64,000 bases of DNA from Myotis daubentonii (taxonomy: Eukaryota > Chordata > Mammalia > Chiroptera > Vespertilionidae), in the NCBI RefSeq assembly GCF_963259705.1, contig NC_081847.1:87480485-87544484 (forward strand). Reading direction: 5' to 3'. The notes below the pieces were generated by a model. It made no database searches. It was not told the origin of the DNA and saw nothing but the letters and a program-made list of their open reading frames with translations. Below are positions 12,111 through 21,960 of the stretch, piece after piece. How positions within the stretch are numbered: position 1 is the first letter of the stretch; every line of letters starts with the position of its first letter. Both the position numbers and the translations under genes were made by a program.

Positions 12111-12382
12111 TCGTAAGTTGCACCTTTTCACTCACATGAGCAAAGCTTCCCAATAGGTTTCCATCTTCCTCAGAGTTCAAACAAAGTTGCTTGCCTACAC
12201 CTACAACCTCCCTATAATCTCTGGGCCTTATCTCCTTGAGCTCCCCCTCTCCCTCAGTCTAACCCAGCCATGCGGGCCTTCCTGCAGCTCCTGGAAAAGG
12301 TCAGTCACGTTTCTCACTCAGGACCTTAGGACTTACTCTTCAGTCTCCCTACAGAGTCCCCTAGGTACTTGTGGTCTATGTC

Positions 12383-12554
12383 TGTTATGGACTAAATGTT
12401 TGTGTTCCCTCAAAATTTATAAGTCAAAGCATCTAATTAAGGTGTGTGTTCGGAGGTAGAACCTTTGAAAGGTAATTGGGTTTAGATGGGGTCAAGGGAG
12501 CAGGACCCATTGATGGGATTAATCTTTATAATAAGAGAAAGAGAGCAAGGGAAG

Positions 12555-12618
<64 letters not shown>

Positions 12619-12630
12619 GTGGCTGTCACC
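12383..12630 (+). mobile_element. MLT1-like MaLR LTR fragment with (TC)n expansion
   Basis: It begins tgttatggactaaatgtttg, then 'aggtagaacctttgaaagg', 'ggtcaagggagcaggaccca' and 'aatctttataataagag', in the order of MaLR LTRs. The TC-rich part has grown into a long (TC)n tract, after which similarity fades. Confidence 0.55.
12559..12618 (+). repeat. (TC)n microsatellite
   Basis: Nearly 60 bases of TC units with one ttt interruption. It lies inside the MaLR-like LTR. Confidence 0.95.
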
Positions 12631-14557
12631 AGATGAACAAGATTATGAGCAATTATTATGATATTTGGTTTTATGTCCATATTTTCTTATTTGGCTATAC
12701 TATATGCTTACTTTAGCAATGGGTATCAATTAATAATCTGGTTTTGAAAGTAAGTCAATTGGTCTCTTCACAATTAACAGCATCTCCAATGCTTGTCCAC
12801 TCTTCACTGCCATCCCGGTGGAGATAGTCCTGCGCACTGGGTATTCTTCAGATGATACTTTTAAAAAATATTCTGGGTAACCTTTCTCAGTGCCCCAGTG
12901 CACAGCTGTGCACTTACAACAAGGCATGTATCCCCCTGGGTTGAGACCGATGCTGAAAAACAGAGGGAGGAGAAAACCAGCTTACATTTTACCAAAATGA
13001 GAGTAGGGGCAGGCTCAAACCCAGGGCAGATTAAGCAGCACTTCGGAGTTTCTCTTTTAAGTGTTAATTTTGCACGAAGCCTGGGAAGTGATCATCTAGA
13101 TGTCAGGCTGCCTTTGTTACCTGTTGAGCTGAAAAACAATCTCATTACAATCTGTCCGGTTTCACACAGCAACACCAAGCTGTAGTTACAGGTGTAGCTC
13201 CTAGAGCTACAAAGGGGTGTGGAAGCTATTCCCCCATTCTAACTTGGCCCTTATCATTTTCTTCTCCATTGGATTTAGCCAGAGGACACTCAGGCAGTTG
13301 CCTGGGGCACACATTTCTTGCCCTATAAAAACATCAGATCTCCTCTGAACAACAGGGTGTTCAGAATGTCTGATGGGGAGCCTCTGGAGAGCCGCACTAA
13401 GATTTCTGCGGGGGCAGTTGCTTTTTGAACTCCGCAGATGGTATTTCTATTTCTGAAGTCAGCTCCCTGTCTTGTAAAGGGAACAGAAAAAGAAGAATCG
13501 CTTTGTCGAGAACTTACCGGGTTCGGCACCTGTGGATATTTGGTGGTGTTGGTCCAGGTCAGCACGTGTCCTGACACTAAAATCACTTTTCCTGATTCAA
13601 TCAGGGAAACTTCCCAAGAGCTCACTCTTCTCTGTGAGAGCTGAATGGAGTAGTATGAACTCATAAACTATATGCTTACTTTTGCCAGGATCTGAAGGAA
13701 GGAAGCCATTTCCTGTGGCATCAGGTTGCCATGTGAAACACGGAATGCCCAGTAAAATGTGAGTTTCTGGTAAACACCAAATCATGTTTTAGTCCAAGTA
13801 TGTCCTACGCAATATTTATTTCATGCAACTATGTAGGACATAATTGTATTAAAACTTTATTTGTTGTTTATCTGAAATTAACATATAACTGATGTCCTTA
13901 ATTTTTATTTAATAAATCTGGCAACTGTAACGGGAGAGGAACTTGAACATTTAAAAATTTTCATCCAAATCTTCCCTACATTTTAATGATTCTTAATAAA
14001 TCCCCATAGTAAAACAAAACTATATTTCTTTCTGGAAAGTCTTCCTTGCATCATTTAAATTCAGGAAGAAATTCCACAAAACCTAATTCATTTTTTGATT
14101 TCCACTTGTTAGTAATAAAAACTCATCTTAAAGTGAAACAGCTTTAAAATATGTTCATCTCTAGCAAGAGCTGGAATGCACACAGTGTTTGAAAGAGATG
14201 ACCACACCTTCTGACAACTATTTTTACTATGTCTCTTATCAAAGTAGAAACACACACACACACTCTGATACTTCACAGAAGTCCCAGTGTTATTGGTTCT
14301 GGTGCTTTGGTGAGCTACACTTTCTCGCTCTGGTCTGGCTGAAGTTCAAGTCTTACTTTAAGATGAAGCACATGAAGTGCTATTATGGTTTTATCCACCC
14401 CACCTAAAGCCCAAACTGCACTGAAGGGCAAGTCAGCAGAATGAGTGTCTCAAGTGCCAGTATTTTAAGAGGCTACAATGGACCACAGAGCTAAAGTGTA
14501 ATGGGGGAAATGCAACCTGAGAAAGAATATTATATTAAAAAAAACACCAAAAAAAAC
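12631..14557. other. Intron 1, unique sequence
   Basis: No gene recognised. The open frame at 13323-13664 (-) shows no known domain. A short (CA)n lies near 14250-14263. Confidence 0.45.
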
Positions 14558-14752
14558 CCTGGCCTGGTGGGTGTGGCTCAGTTGCTTGGGTGTCCACCAG
14601 AGCACTGAAAGGTTGTTGGTTTGACTCCTGTCAGGGCACATGCCCTGGGTTGCTGGCTCAATCCCGGTAGGGAGCGTGTAGGAGGCAGCAGATCAGTGTT
14701 CCACTCTCACATCAATGTTTCTCTCTCTCTAAAAATCAATTAAAAATCTTAG
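14558..14752 (+). mobile_element. VES-type SINE
   Basis: It starts cctggcctggtgggtgtggc and carries the 'gtcagggcacatgccc' box, a C/T-rich tract and an A-rich tail ending aaaaatctta. Confidence 0.85.
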
Positions 14753-15101
14753 AAAAATAAAAGCACTATATTTACTAAAACTTCTTTTGGGAGAGGACTG
14801 TGGCTATTGTAGTTGATCAAAAGAAATCTTTTGATAGCTCCTTGTGTGAGGAACCAAGAATATTCCTGGGAGTTTCCTAAATGTCCAGTAGACTGTGGCA
14901 TTTTAATTTTGTTTAAAGGGCAACTATTTGGGAGTCCAAGCAGAGTGCTGGTTACAGTAGAGGAAAAATGAGGTATTGTCAACAACAGCCCACTTTCTTG
15001 GCCTTTTCTACACTTCTGCCTCTCAGAGAATATATAAAAAATTACAATAATATATATATAGAAATGGTGTTCCACTAGTTACCTTCCCAGATCATCTTCA
15101 T

Positions 15102-15593
15102 TGTTAACATAAAAGCATTCAAACCGGTAAAGAATTTTTGTGAGTTTATTGAGCCAAACTGCCCACAATTGCCAGGAAGCAAGAACCTCAGTGAATGGGG
15201 AGACTGCTCCGGAGATGGCAGTTTTCACCTTGTTTTATACATTACCATCAAAGGAGGAGACATAAGTGGGTCACATGAAATCCATTGGTGATAGATTAGG
15301 GAGGCGGGAGAAAGCAAAAGTGGGGGGGACCTCTTGTATTGGATAAAAAGTAAAATGAAAGACACAGCCTTCTTTTACTTAGGTGGGTACACAACAGTCA
15401 ACAATTAACATGATAACAATAACAATGAAGGCATTTGGTTGTACCCGAAGGGGTCTGGCAAAAGGGAGGTTACAAGTTACCCTGACATTTCAATGACCTG
15501 CTATCTTAGTGCAAAAAGGCAGGATCCTCATTAAAGATCCAGGTTGATCTTTGTCCAGGAGGATACTGGCCTAGGACACGACTATCCACCACA
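15102..15593 (-). mobile_element. Probable LTR (minus strand)
   Basis: On the minus strand it would begin TGTGGTGGATAGTCGTGTCC and end TAACA. A polyadenylation signal (AATAAA, seen as tttatt at about 15147) lies close to its 3' end. I found no clear target-site duplication, so the ends are approximate. Confidence 0.5.
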
Positions 15594-15854
15594 AACTGCT
15601 TTTTAATGAAAGGTTTTTAATTTTAGACCATTCTTTGTGGTTACTTTAGGTCTCTTGAGTTTGCAAGGCGGCTACACAGGCCTACCCTGAGTCAGCATCT
15701 GGCCCTTTTTGCGTCCACACCAAACTTCATCTCCCTACTAAGAGCGGGAACTGAGCCATCTTTCACAAATTCCCCAAATCTGGAAAGTGAGAACGAGGTA
15801 GTCTGAAGAACACAAGGATCCTCATGATCTGGTTTAGGCCACCAGATGTTTTGG

Positions 15855-16062
15855 AACAGCTCTTCTCAAGCTTCAGTGAATGCCAGACTCCCCTGGAAGG
15901 CTAATTACTTCATTAATTAATTAAAGCTAATTAATTTTGTGGGACCCCACCTCCAGAGTTGCTGGTCTGAGGTGGGCCCTGAGGCCGTGCCTTCCTAACC
16001 AATTCCCAGGTAATGTTGCTTTGCGCATCGGGGGACTATCGTTTGAAAATGACTGTTTCAGA
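15855..16062 (+). mobile_element. Ancient MER20-like hAT fossil
   Basis: It contains, in order, 'cttctcaagcttcagtgaatg', 'tgggaccccacctccagag', 'aattcccaggtaatg' and 'tttgaaaatgact', the plan of MER20/MER3-type elements. An AT-rich (TTAA)n patch interrupts it at 15904-15937. Confidence 0.5.
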
Positions 16063-17950
16063 ATTTGTATTCTGATGTCCTAAACCCTGCGAGGTTGGCG
16101 TCTAGTTAGGAGTTCTCTTCATTCATGTTTTTGTGTTTTGTGTTTTTTAAAATCCCACTTCATTGCAAAGCCTCACAAGCATTATTGGCTTTTGCTGAGG
16201 CAGAAGTCCAGCGTTACAAGGCACGTGTGATTGATGTTCGGTGAATTGAAAATGAATGCTATGCCATCATCCATAGAATAATTTAAATTTCCTTCAGTGG
16301 AGATCTCTTTATTTTATCACAAGATAAGCAGATACAGTAGCCTCTATTTCTAAGAAGAGATAATGATGGCAGTTTCCTGGGTTGTTCACAAGACTTGGGA
16401 ATCATCAAAATCTCCCAGCAGCGCCAAGTGAAAGTTTGTGTAATTTGAAAGAGAAAATTATGCCTAGCACGTTCGGTGGGGATTCGTATGACATTTTTTC
16501 ATCTTAAAATCTTTGCAGGAACTTCCTTTTTACTTTCATGTTACTTTTCGTAAATTTCAGTTTTAGCTTTTATTGCTTTAACCAAAAGCTTTTACATTTT
16601 AGACTTGGGAAGGAATTTCTGACTCCGTGGGGCATTGTTTCTCACAATTTTTAACAATGTTTGATATTGTAGATAAAATGTCAGACCTTAAAAAAACCAT
16701 CTAAGGTAGTCTGCCTCTCCGACTGGAAGGTCTTTGAAATTAACAAGAGAACCATAAGGGGAGAGCAAGCACAAAGGGAATTAAGCTTGCCGAAATATTT
16801 CTAACAGTTGTTTGATCATTTTGGTGAGTTTCTAAAATACATTAAATATATTTTCTGTCTCTGGGTAATTAATATAAACTTGGACTATCCCTGGCAATGT
16901 TATCTCCGATGCTTATGTCCGACAACACGAAAGCAAACACATGTTAGTATTTCTTCTTTGGGTCACCCTACAAGAGTAGGCCCTTCTCTGCATCTTCATT
17001 CAGGAAAGAGTGAAGGTTTTAGTAAGGTGGTACTTGCCTTTAAACTGCTGTCTTTCAAAAAAGAAGAAGAAAAAAATGAAGTGTCCTATTAGGATATGAC
17101 ACTTTATTTTTATTTTTTTCAGATTGACACAGATTAAGAAAAGATACCAATTAGTCAAATGCATATATGACTGTGTGCCTAAATACTGAAGATTTAGAAA
17201 TCTTCCCAAGACAATGATTAGAGGGTGAGGGCATTGGAGACTCACTCATTCTAATCATGGACTCTGGTGTCAGACTCAGTTATGCAGGTTTCTTAGTGGA
17301 TAGGATTTTGGTACTCTTGCATATATTGCCCTGAATATACTACCTATGTCATTTTACAGCAGGCTCAAAGAAAAGGAATCTTTTTAAAATCTGTGTCAGT
17401 CTGGAAAACAAGATAATAAAGTGTCATATCATAATTGGACACTTTTCCTTTCTTTTATGAAGCAAGGCTGGGAAATGTTCCTATTTGAGGGTTCAACAGA
17501 ATGACCACTGGCATCTTAAAAATAAAACCAAAACAGAGCAAAACCAAAACTTCTCCCGAAGGCTTCTTCTGGATGAAATTCTCACCATTGTCATTCTAAT
17601 GTCAAATCCTCTATAAAATTGTAAAGTAGCTCCATTTTGACCTTTCTAAAGCATTCTTCTATTGCTTTCCAAATTGTTTTTTTCACCCACTTCCCAAGAG
17701 ATCTCTACCCTCATCAACCTTACTAATGCCCAAATTCTAGCCACAGCTTTTTGGTCTACAAGCTTTACTTCTTTGTCATCTTCACTTTTATCATCTCTTT
17801 CTCTGTTCGTACATTAAATTAGTGTAGTTGATTTCAGATTGGGTCTTGGATGAAACAATTTGATAAAATCATTTCATATTAAGATATGTATACTGATAGG
17901 CAAAATGCCTCCAAGGAAAACTCTAAATTGAAGTCAGTGTAATGTTTTAG
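16063..17950. other. Intron 1, unique AT-rich sequence
   Basis: No gene, repeat family or regulatory site recognised with confidence. Confidence 0.5.
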
Positions 17951-18797
17951 TGTTATAGAATTTACCAGGCGACAGAAGAACACACAGGAGTACTTGGAGA
18001 CACAGGAAAAACCCATTTATTTTCAGATGTTTCACATGTACCAATACAGTGACTCAGGGGAAATTCTTTTTCTCCAAATCCTGAGCAAGCCAATATGGAG
18101 GAAGCTTTCCCTTTATACCCTTTGGTTTCTTTGTCCCCCAAATATGGATCAGACTTCCGGACCTCTCATGGGCTTTGCAAAAAGCCCTGTGTGATGGGAT
18201 GGGGGTTGTGAGACCACACCTTCAGGCCTGGCCTGGCGCCAGTGCTGATAACCCCGTCTGGGGGTTGTGTATGGTTCATGGTTTATGGCCTCTCTAAAAT
18301 GGCAGTAGTACTTAGGTAAACAGGACCTGCAGGACCAGATAATTAAAAAAGGGGCAGTGACTAGACTATAGACTAACAAGAATGTGCATTCGCCCGGCTG
18401 GTGTGGCTCAGTGGTTGAGCATCGACCTATGAACCAGGGGGTCACAGGTTCGATTCCTGGTCAGGGCACATGCCCGGGTTGTGGGCTCAATCCCCAGTAA
18501 GGGGGCATGGCATGCAGGAGGCAACCGATCCATGGTTCTCTCTTATCATGGATGTTTCTATCTCTCTCTCTCCTTTCCTCTCTGAAATCAATTAAAAAAA
18601 TATTAAAAAAAAAAGAATGTGCATTAGGTTACTGGCACTGATTCAGATTGCTAGCCCCCCAAAAATGTCTCACTTTCCCCATCAATAGTGGGATATTTTG
18701 GAAATACCTCAGCGAGGAGTGGAGACAGCTTGTGTCTAACATGGGCGGACTCTTTGAAAAGGGAACAATTGGAGGAATATCTGTTATTCCCCAACAC
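17951..18797 (-). mobile_element. LTR-like repeat, copy A, split by a SINE
   Basis: It shares a series of blocks, in the same order, with the repeat at 26115-26560: 'tttgtccc-caaatatgga', 'cttccgg', 'ggtttatggcctct', 'caagaatgt', and 'cagattgctagcccccc'. The outer ends are TG...CA. A VES SINE is inserted at 18391-18612. Boundaries are approximate; no duplication was found. Confidence 0.55.
18391..18612 (+). mobile_element. VES-type SINE inside the LTR-like repeat
   Basis: A full-length copy beginning cgcccggctggtgtggctc, with a good B box (ggttcgattcc) and a poly-A tail. The 13-bp duplication aagaatgtgcatt flanks it (18378-18390 and 18613-18625). Confidence 0.95.
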
Positions 18798-21310
18798 ATT
18801 CTATTTGTTTGGGTCCATCTTTTCTAAGAACTAAGTAAGTGATGCTTGTCACTCAAAGCAGCGAGGTATCTTTATTCCAGAGCCGTATTTTCAAGATGTA
18901 ATTGTTGTAAGGAGTGCACAGCTCATACTACCAGCCAACTGCAAGGGTAATTGTATTGAAGAAAAGTTAATCTTTACTTAACTTGCCTAAATTATGTGCT
19001 CATAGCACTGAAAACTGTCATAGCCTCCTTGTTTCAGATGGAGTGGAGTTTTTATTTGTGATAATGGGCACAGATGCTCGTTACCATGCTGTCATAAACA
19101 GCTGTGTTAAATGTATGCCGTGTTCTCTGACATAAATAAGGTGTTCAACATGAGCTCGTTGTTAAAGATATAGTCCCCAGGAAGAACAGAAGAGTAGTAA
19201 ATGCTTTTCAATTTGCCTGGTCTTGAATTCGAAATTTACTTCTACCTTATGGAGGCTACTTGTACAGAAGTTGCAGGTATTGCTCTAGTAAAATGCCTTG
19301 ACATTCAATGACACTAGAACTTCTTTCTGTTTTCCTGTCCTTGGTGTATCTCAAGCTAGGCATTTACTACCTTGTTTCTCTTCTCATTAAGGGGATAGCA
19401 TGTGGACATGGGGGAGGCATTCACAGCAAACTCAGCCTGCATCTCAGTCAACTTAGAGCTGGGTTCATTTGATGGATACCTTCAACCGAGCCTGGTTCTG
19501 CCAAGTTTCCACACTGGATCCTGAATTTACACTTCAGGGGCCTGATTTTATAGATGAAGGAACTGATGTTATGAGGACTTAGAAGGTCTATTTGGATCAC
19601 AGATCTCTAAGTAATGCATACAGGACCAAGCGCTAAACACTCTGTCTCCTATTTTCCTACTTTTCACTAGAATGGACGGTAATACCTGGGTGAGCTACAC
19701 TATCAGGGTCTGTGGGGAGGAGGAGCTTATCGGCCAGTGAGGGAGCCAGGCTGTATCTTTCGGGATATTTACCAATATCGTTGATGGTAGACTTACATGT
19801 TCACTGTTATTTTACAATTGATGTTAATTTGACCAAAGTTCCAGCTGCTTTCTTTGGGTGAATGGCCTCGTTGGATGCAATGAGCGTATGGGGATGAATG
19901 ATGCAGTTCGTTGGGAAAGGCTCAACAGAAAGAGTACAATAACAGCCCTCAGATATACGGTTTAGGAAAGTTTGGTGGGCAAGAGCATGCCATGGAGAAA
20001 CAGTGAGAAGCTGTTCAGACTTATCTTCACTGGAAAGTGCGGTATACAAAGCAAGGAGTACTTCTGTCCAATGGAACTAGCGTGGGTCAATCCCGTGTGG
20101 GAGTGTTGATCACAAGCAGTTTAGACGCCTGTCTTAAATGATAGAAAAATAAAAAGCTTATACAAAGCACGACAAAAAATTGTTCCCATCATAGAAAAAT
20201 TATGAAAACTGGTGAAGTTGGATTGTTATTCTGAAAAAAAAAAAAAGACTAAAATATATTTTAGTGGGTATTTTTTAAATAAAATGAAATGCCTCTTCAA
20301 ACGTATAAAGAGCTCTTACAAAGAAATGTCTAGCTCCTCTGCATTTTCACACTAAGTGATTCAGGGGGGAAATGGGATTAAATAGAATCAAGAAAATTCA
20401 GTTAGAGTCTAAGAATGATTAAATATTGAAGACAAGCTACCAAGGGGCACTGCAGAATCCCCTGCCTCCAGACATGGTTAAAAATGAAATGGAAAGTAAT
20501 TTAACTGGAAGGACTTAGGTATACGCATGTCTGAGCAAAGGGTGAGCCGAGTGACCCCCTTGAAACACCCTCAAAGTCTGTGATTCGCCAAACAAGCATT
20601 CTGCCAAACGCCATGCTGGCAGCCCGAAAAGAATATTCTTTAATTATACTTGTTCTACCCCCTCAGGCTTCTTACATGACTTTCTCTTCCTCCTGTTGAT
20701 TTCTTGTGCTCACTTCTGTTTATGGGGGGATTCCACCTAGAATCTTCGCTTAGATTTTCCTGCTTTGAGCAACATTTGGCTAGAAATTAGGACACATCAG
20801 GGACTTGTGATTTAGGCAGTAGCTTTATTGACTTGTTTCTGCAGGTGGGATTACTTACCTGTTTTAAAACCCACCTGAGCTTTGTTCTAAATGACATCCC
20901 CCACTCTGTTCAGAGTCTTTTTGTTGTTGTTATAAATAAAACACCCTGTCTGAGTAGATTTTTTAAACGAATGGATACCATAATCAGAATGAAGAGATAG
21001 GAATAGTATCCCAAATCTAAGCTACTGTACTACTATCCATTACTACTTTAAAATATCTAGATTCATTTGGAAAATTTTAGTTTATTCTGCCTAAATTTTC
21101 AAGTACTGACTGATATGTGATGAAGCCCAGGCCTAGATTAGTATTAATTCTTAACTTTTCATGTTATTACACTTTGGGCCAATTCTTTCATTAATTATGG
21201 TTACTTTAATTGTGTACTTTTTTTGCTTCTTTAATACCAAATCCTTGATTTTAAGTTTAACTTATTCAGGGACATTTTTCAAAGAGTTTTGGAAAGAAAA
21301 AGCAGAGAAA
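18798..21310. other. Intron 1, unique sequence
   Basis: Repeat-poor. The part at about 18890-19180 has few repeats and mixed composition and could be a conserved non-coding stretch. A MIR-like trace is seen near 19550-19650. No coding exon. Confidence 0.45.
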
Positions 21311-21526
21311 CCCTAGCCAGTTTGACTTAGTGGACAGAACATCGGCCCAGGGACTGAAGGGTCCCAGGTTCAATTCCTGGTCAAGGGTACCTACCTGGGC
21401 TGCAGGCTCAGTCCCTGGCGCTGGTTGGGGCGCATGCGGGAGGCAAGCAATCCATGTGTCTCTCTCACATTGATGTTTCTCTGTCTCTCCCCCTCCCTTC
21501 CACTCTTTCTAAAAATCAATGGGGAA
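21311..21526 (+). mobile_element. VES-type SINE just upstream of the DCC exon
   Basis: It starts ccctagccagtttgacttag, with 'ggttcaattcctggtcaagg' and a C/T-rich tract, ending near aaaaatcaatgggg. It ends about 105 bases before the exon, in the same orientation as DCC. Confidence 0.88.
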
Positions 21527-21604
21527 ATACCCGTGGGTGATGATTAACGACAGCAACAAAAAAGGCTGGGCATGTAAACGGGAAATCTCTTTGCGTAAAT
21601 GAAC

Positions 21605-21630
21605 TTCTTCCCCTGGTCTTCCTGCTCCAG
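21605..21630 (+). promoter_or_regulatory. DCC: 3' splice acceptor of the DCC exon
   Basis: A C/T-rich stretch (ttcttcccctggtcttcctgc) runs into CCAG immediately before the exon. A branch-point-like GATTAAC lies at about 21542-21548, some 85 bases upstream, just beyond the tail of a SINE. Which adenosine is actually used cannot be told from sequence. Confidence 0.85.
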
Positions 21631-21951
21631 GTTTCCAGATCAAGGCTTTCACGTCCCTGCGCTTCCTGTCGGAACCTTCGGATGCCATCACCATGCGGGG
21701 AGGAAATGTCCTCCTGAACTGCTCCGCGGAGTCCGACCGAGGAGTCCCGGTCATCAAGTGGAAGAAAGATGGCATCCCCCTGGCCTTGGGGGTGGACGAA
21801 AGGAAGCAGCAACTTCCCAACGGGTCTCTGTTGATACAAAACGTCCTGCACTCCAGGCACCATAAGCCAGACGAGGGCCTTTACCAATGCGAGGCCTCCG
21901 TAGGCGACGCGGGGTCCATCACCAGCCGGACAGCAAAAGTCGCAGTCGCAG
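21631..21951 (+). CDS. DCC: DCC netrin receptor, internal exon (probably exon 2) encoding Ig-like domain 1
   Basis: DCC is a single-pass membrane receptor for netrin-1. It guides commissural axons and acts as a dependence receptor, with four Ig domains and six fibronectin III domains outside the cell. This exon encodes the first Ig domain. It follows a pyrimidine-rich tract and AG at 21629-21630 and ends at a CAG|GTAATG donor. Its 321 bp (106 whole codons plus a codon split at each end) are phase 1 on both sides, as usual for Ig-domain exons. The reading frame starts at 21633. Counting from there, the domain begins [11 protein letters not shown] and has the Ig cysteines C30 and C86, the core tryptophan W43 (VIKWKKDG) and a D80-x-G-x-Y84-x-C86 motif. 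N-glycosylation sequons lie at N29 (NCS) and N63 (NGS). MRGGNVLL and [18 protein letters not shown] match DCC as I know it; the close paralogue neogenin differs here. No frameshift or stop is seen. The signal-peptide exon upstream and the later Ig and FNIII exons lie outside the window. Confidence 0.95.
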
Positions 21952-21960
21952 GTAATGGAT
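21952..21960 (+). promoter_or_regulatory. DCC: 5' splice donor of the DCC exon
   Basis: The exon ends in CAG and the intron begins GTAATGG, a good but not perfect match to the U1 consensus (position +5 is T rather than G). The reading frame stays open past the donor to 22124, but the sequence there is low-complexity intron. Confidence 0.85.

Noticed and set aside
11757..12116. 119-codon plus-strand open frame
   Set aside because: Its second half is an ancient MER-type transposon fossil and the first half has no known domain.
12476..12716. Leu/Ser-repeat open frames
   Set aside because: They are translations of the (TC)n microsatellite in an LTR remnant.
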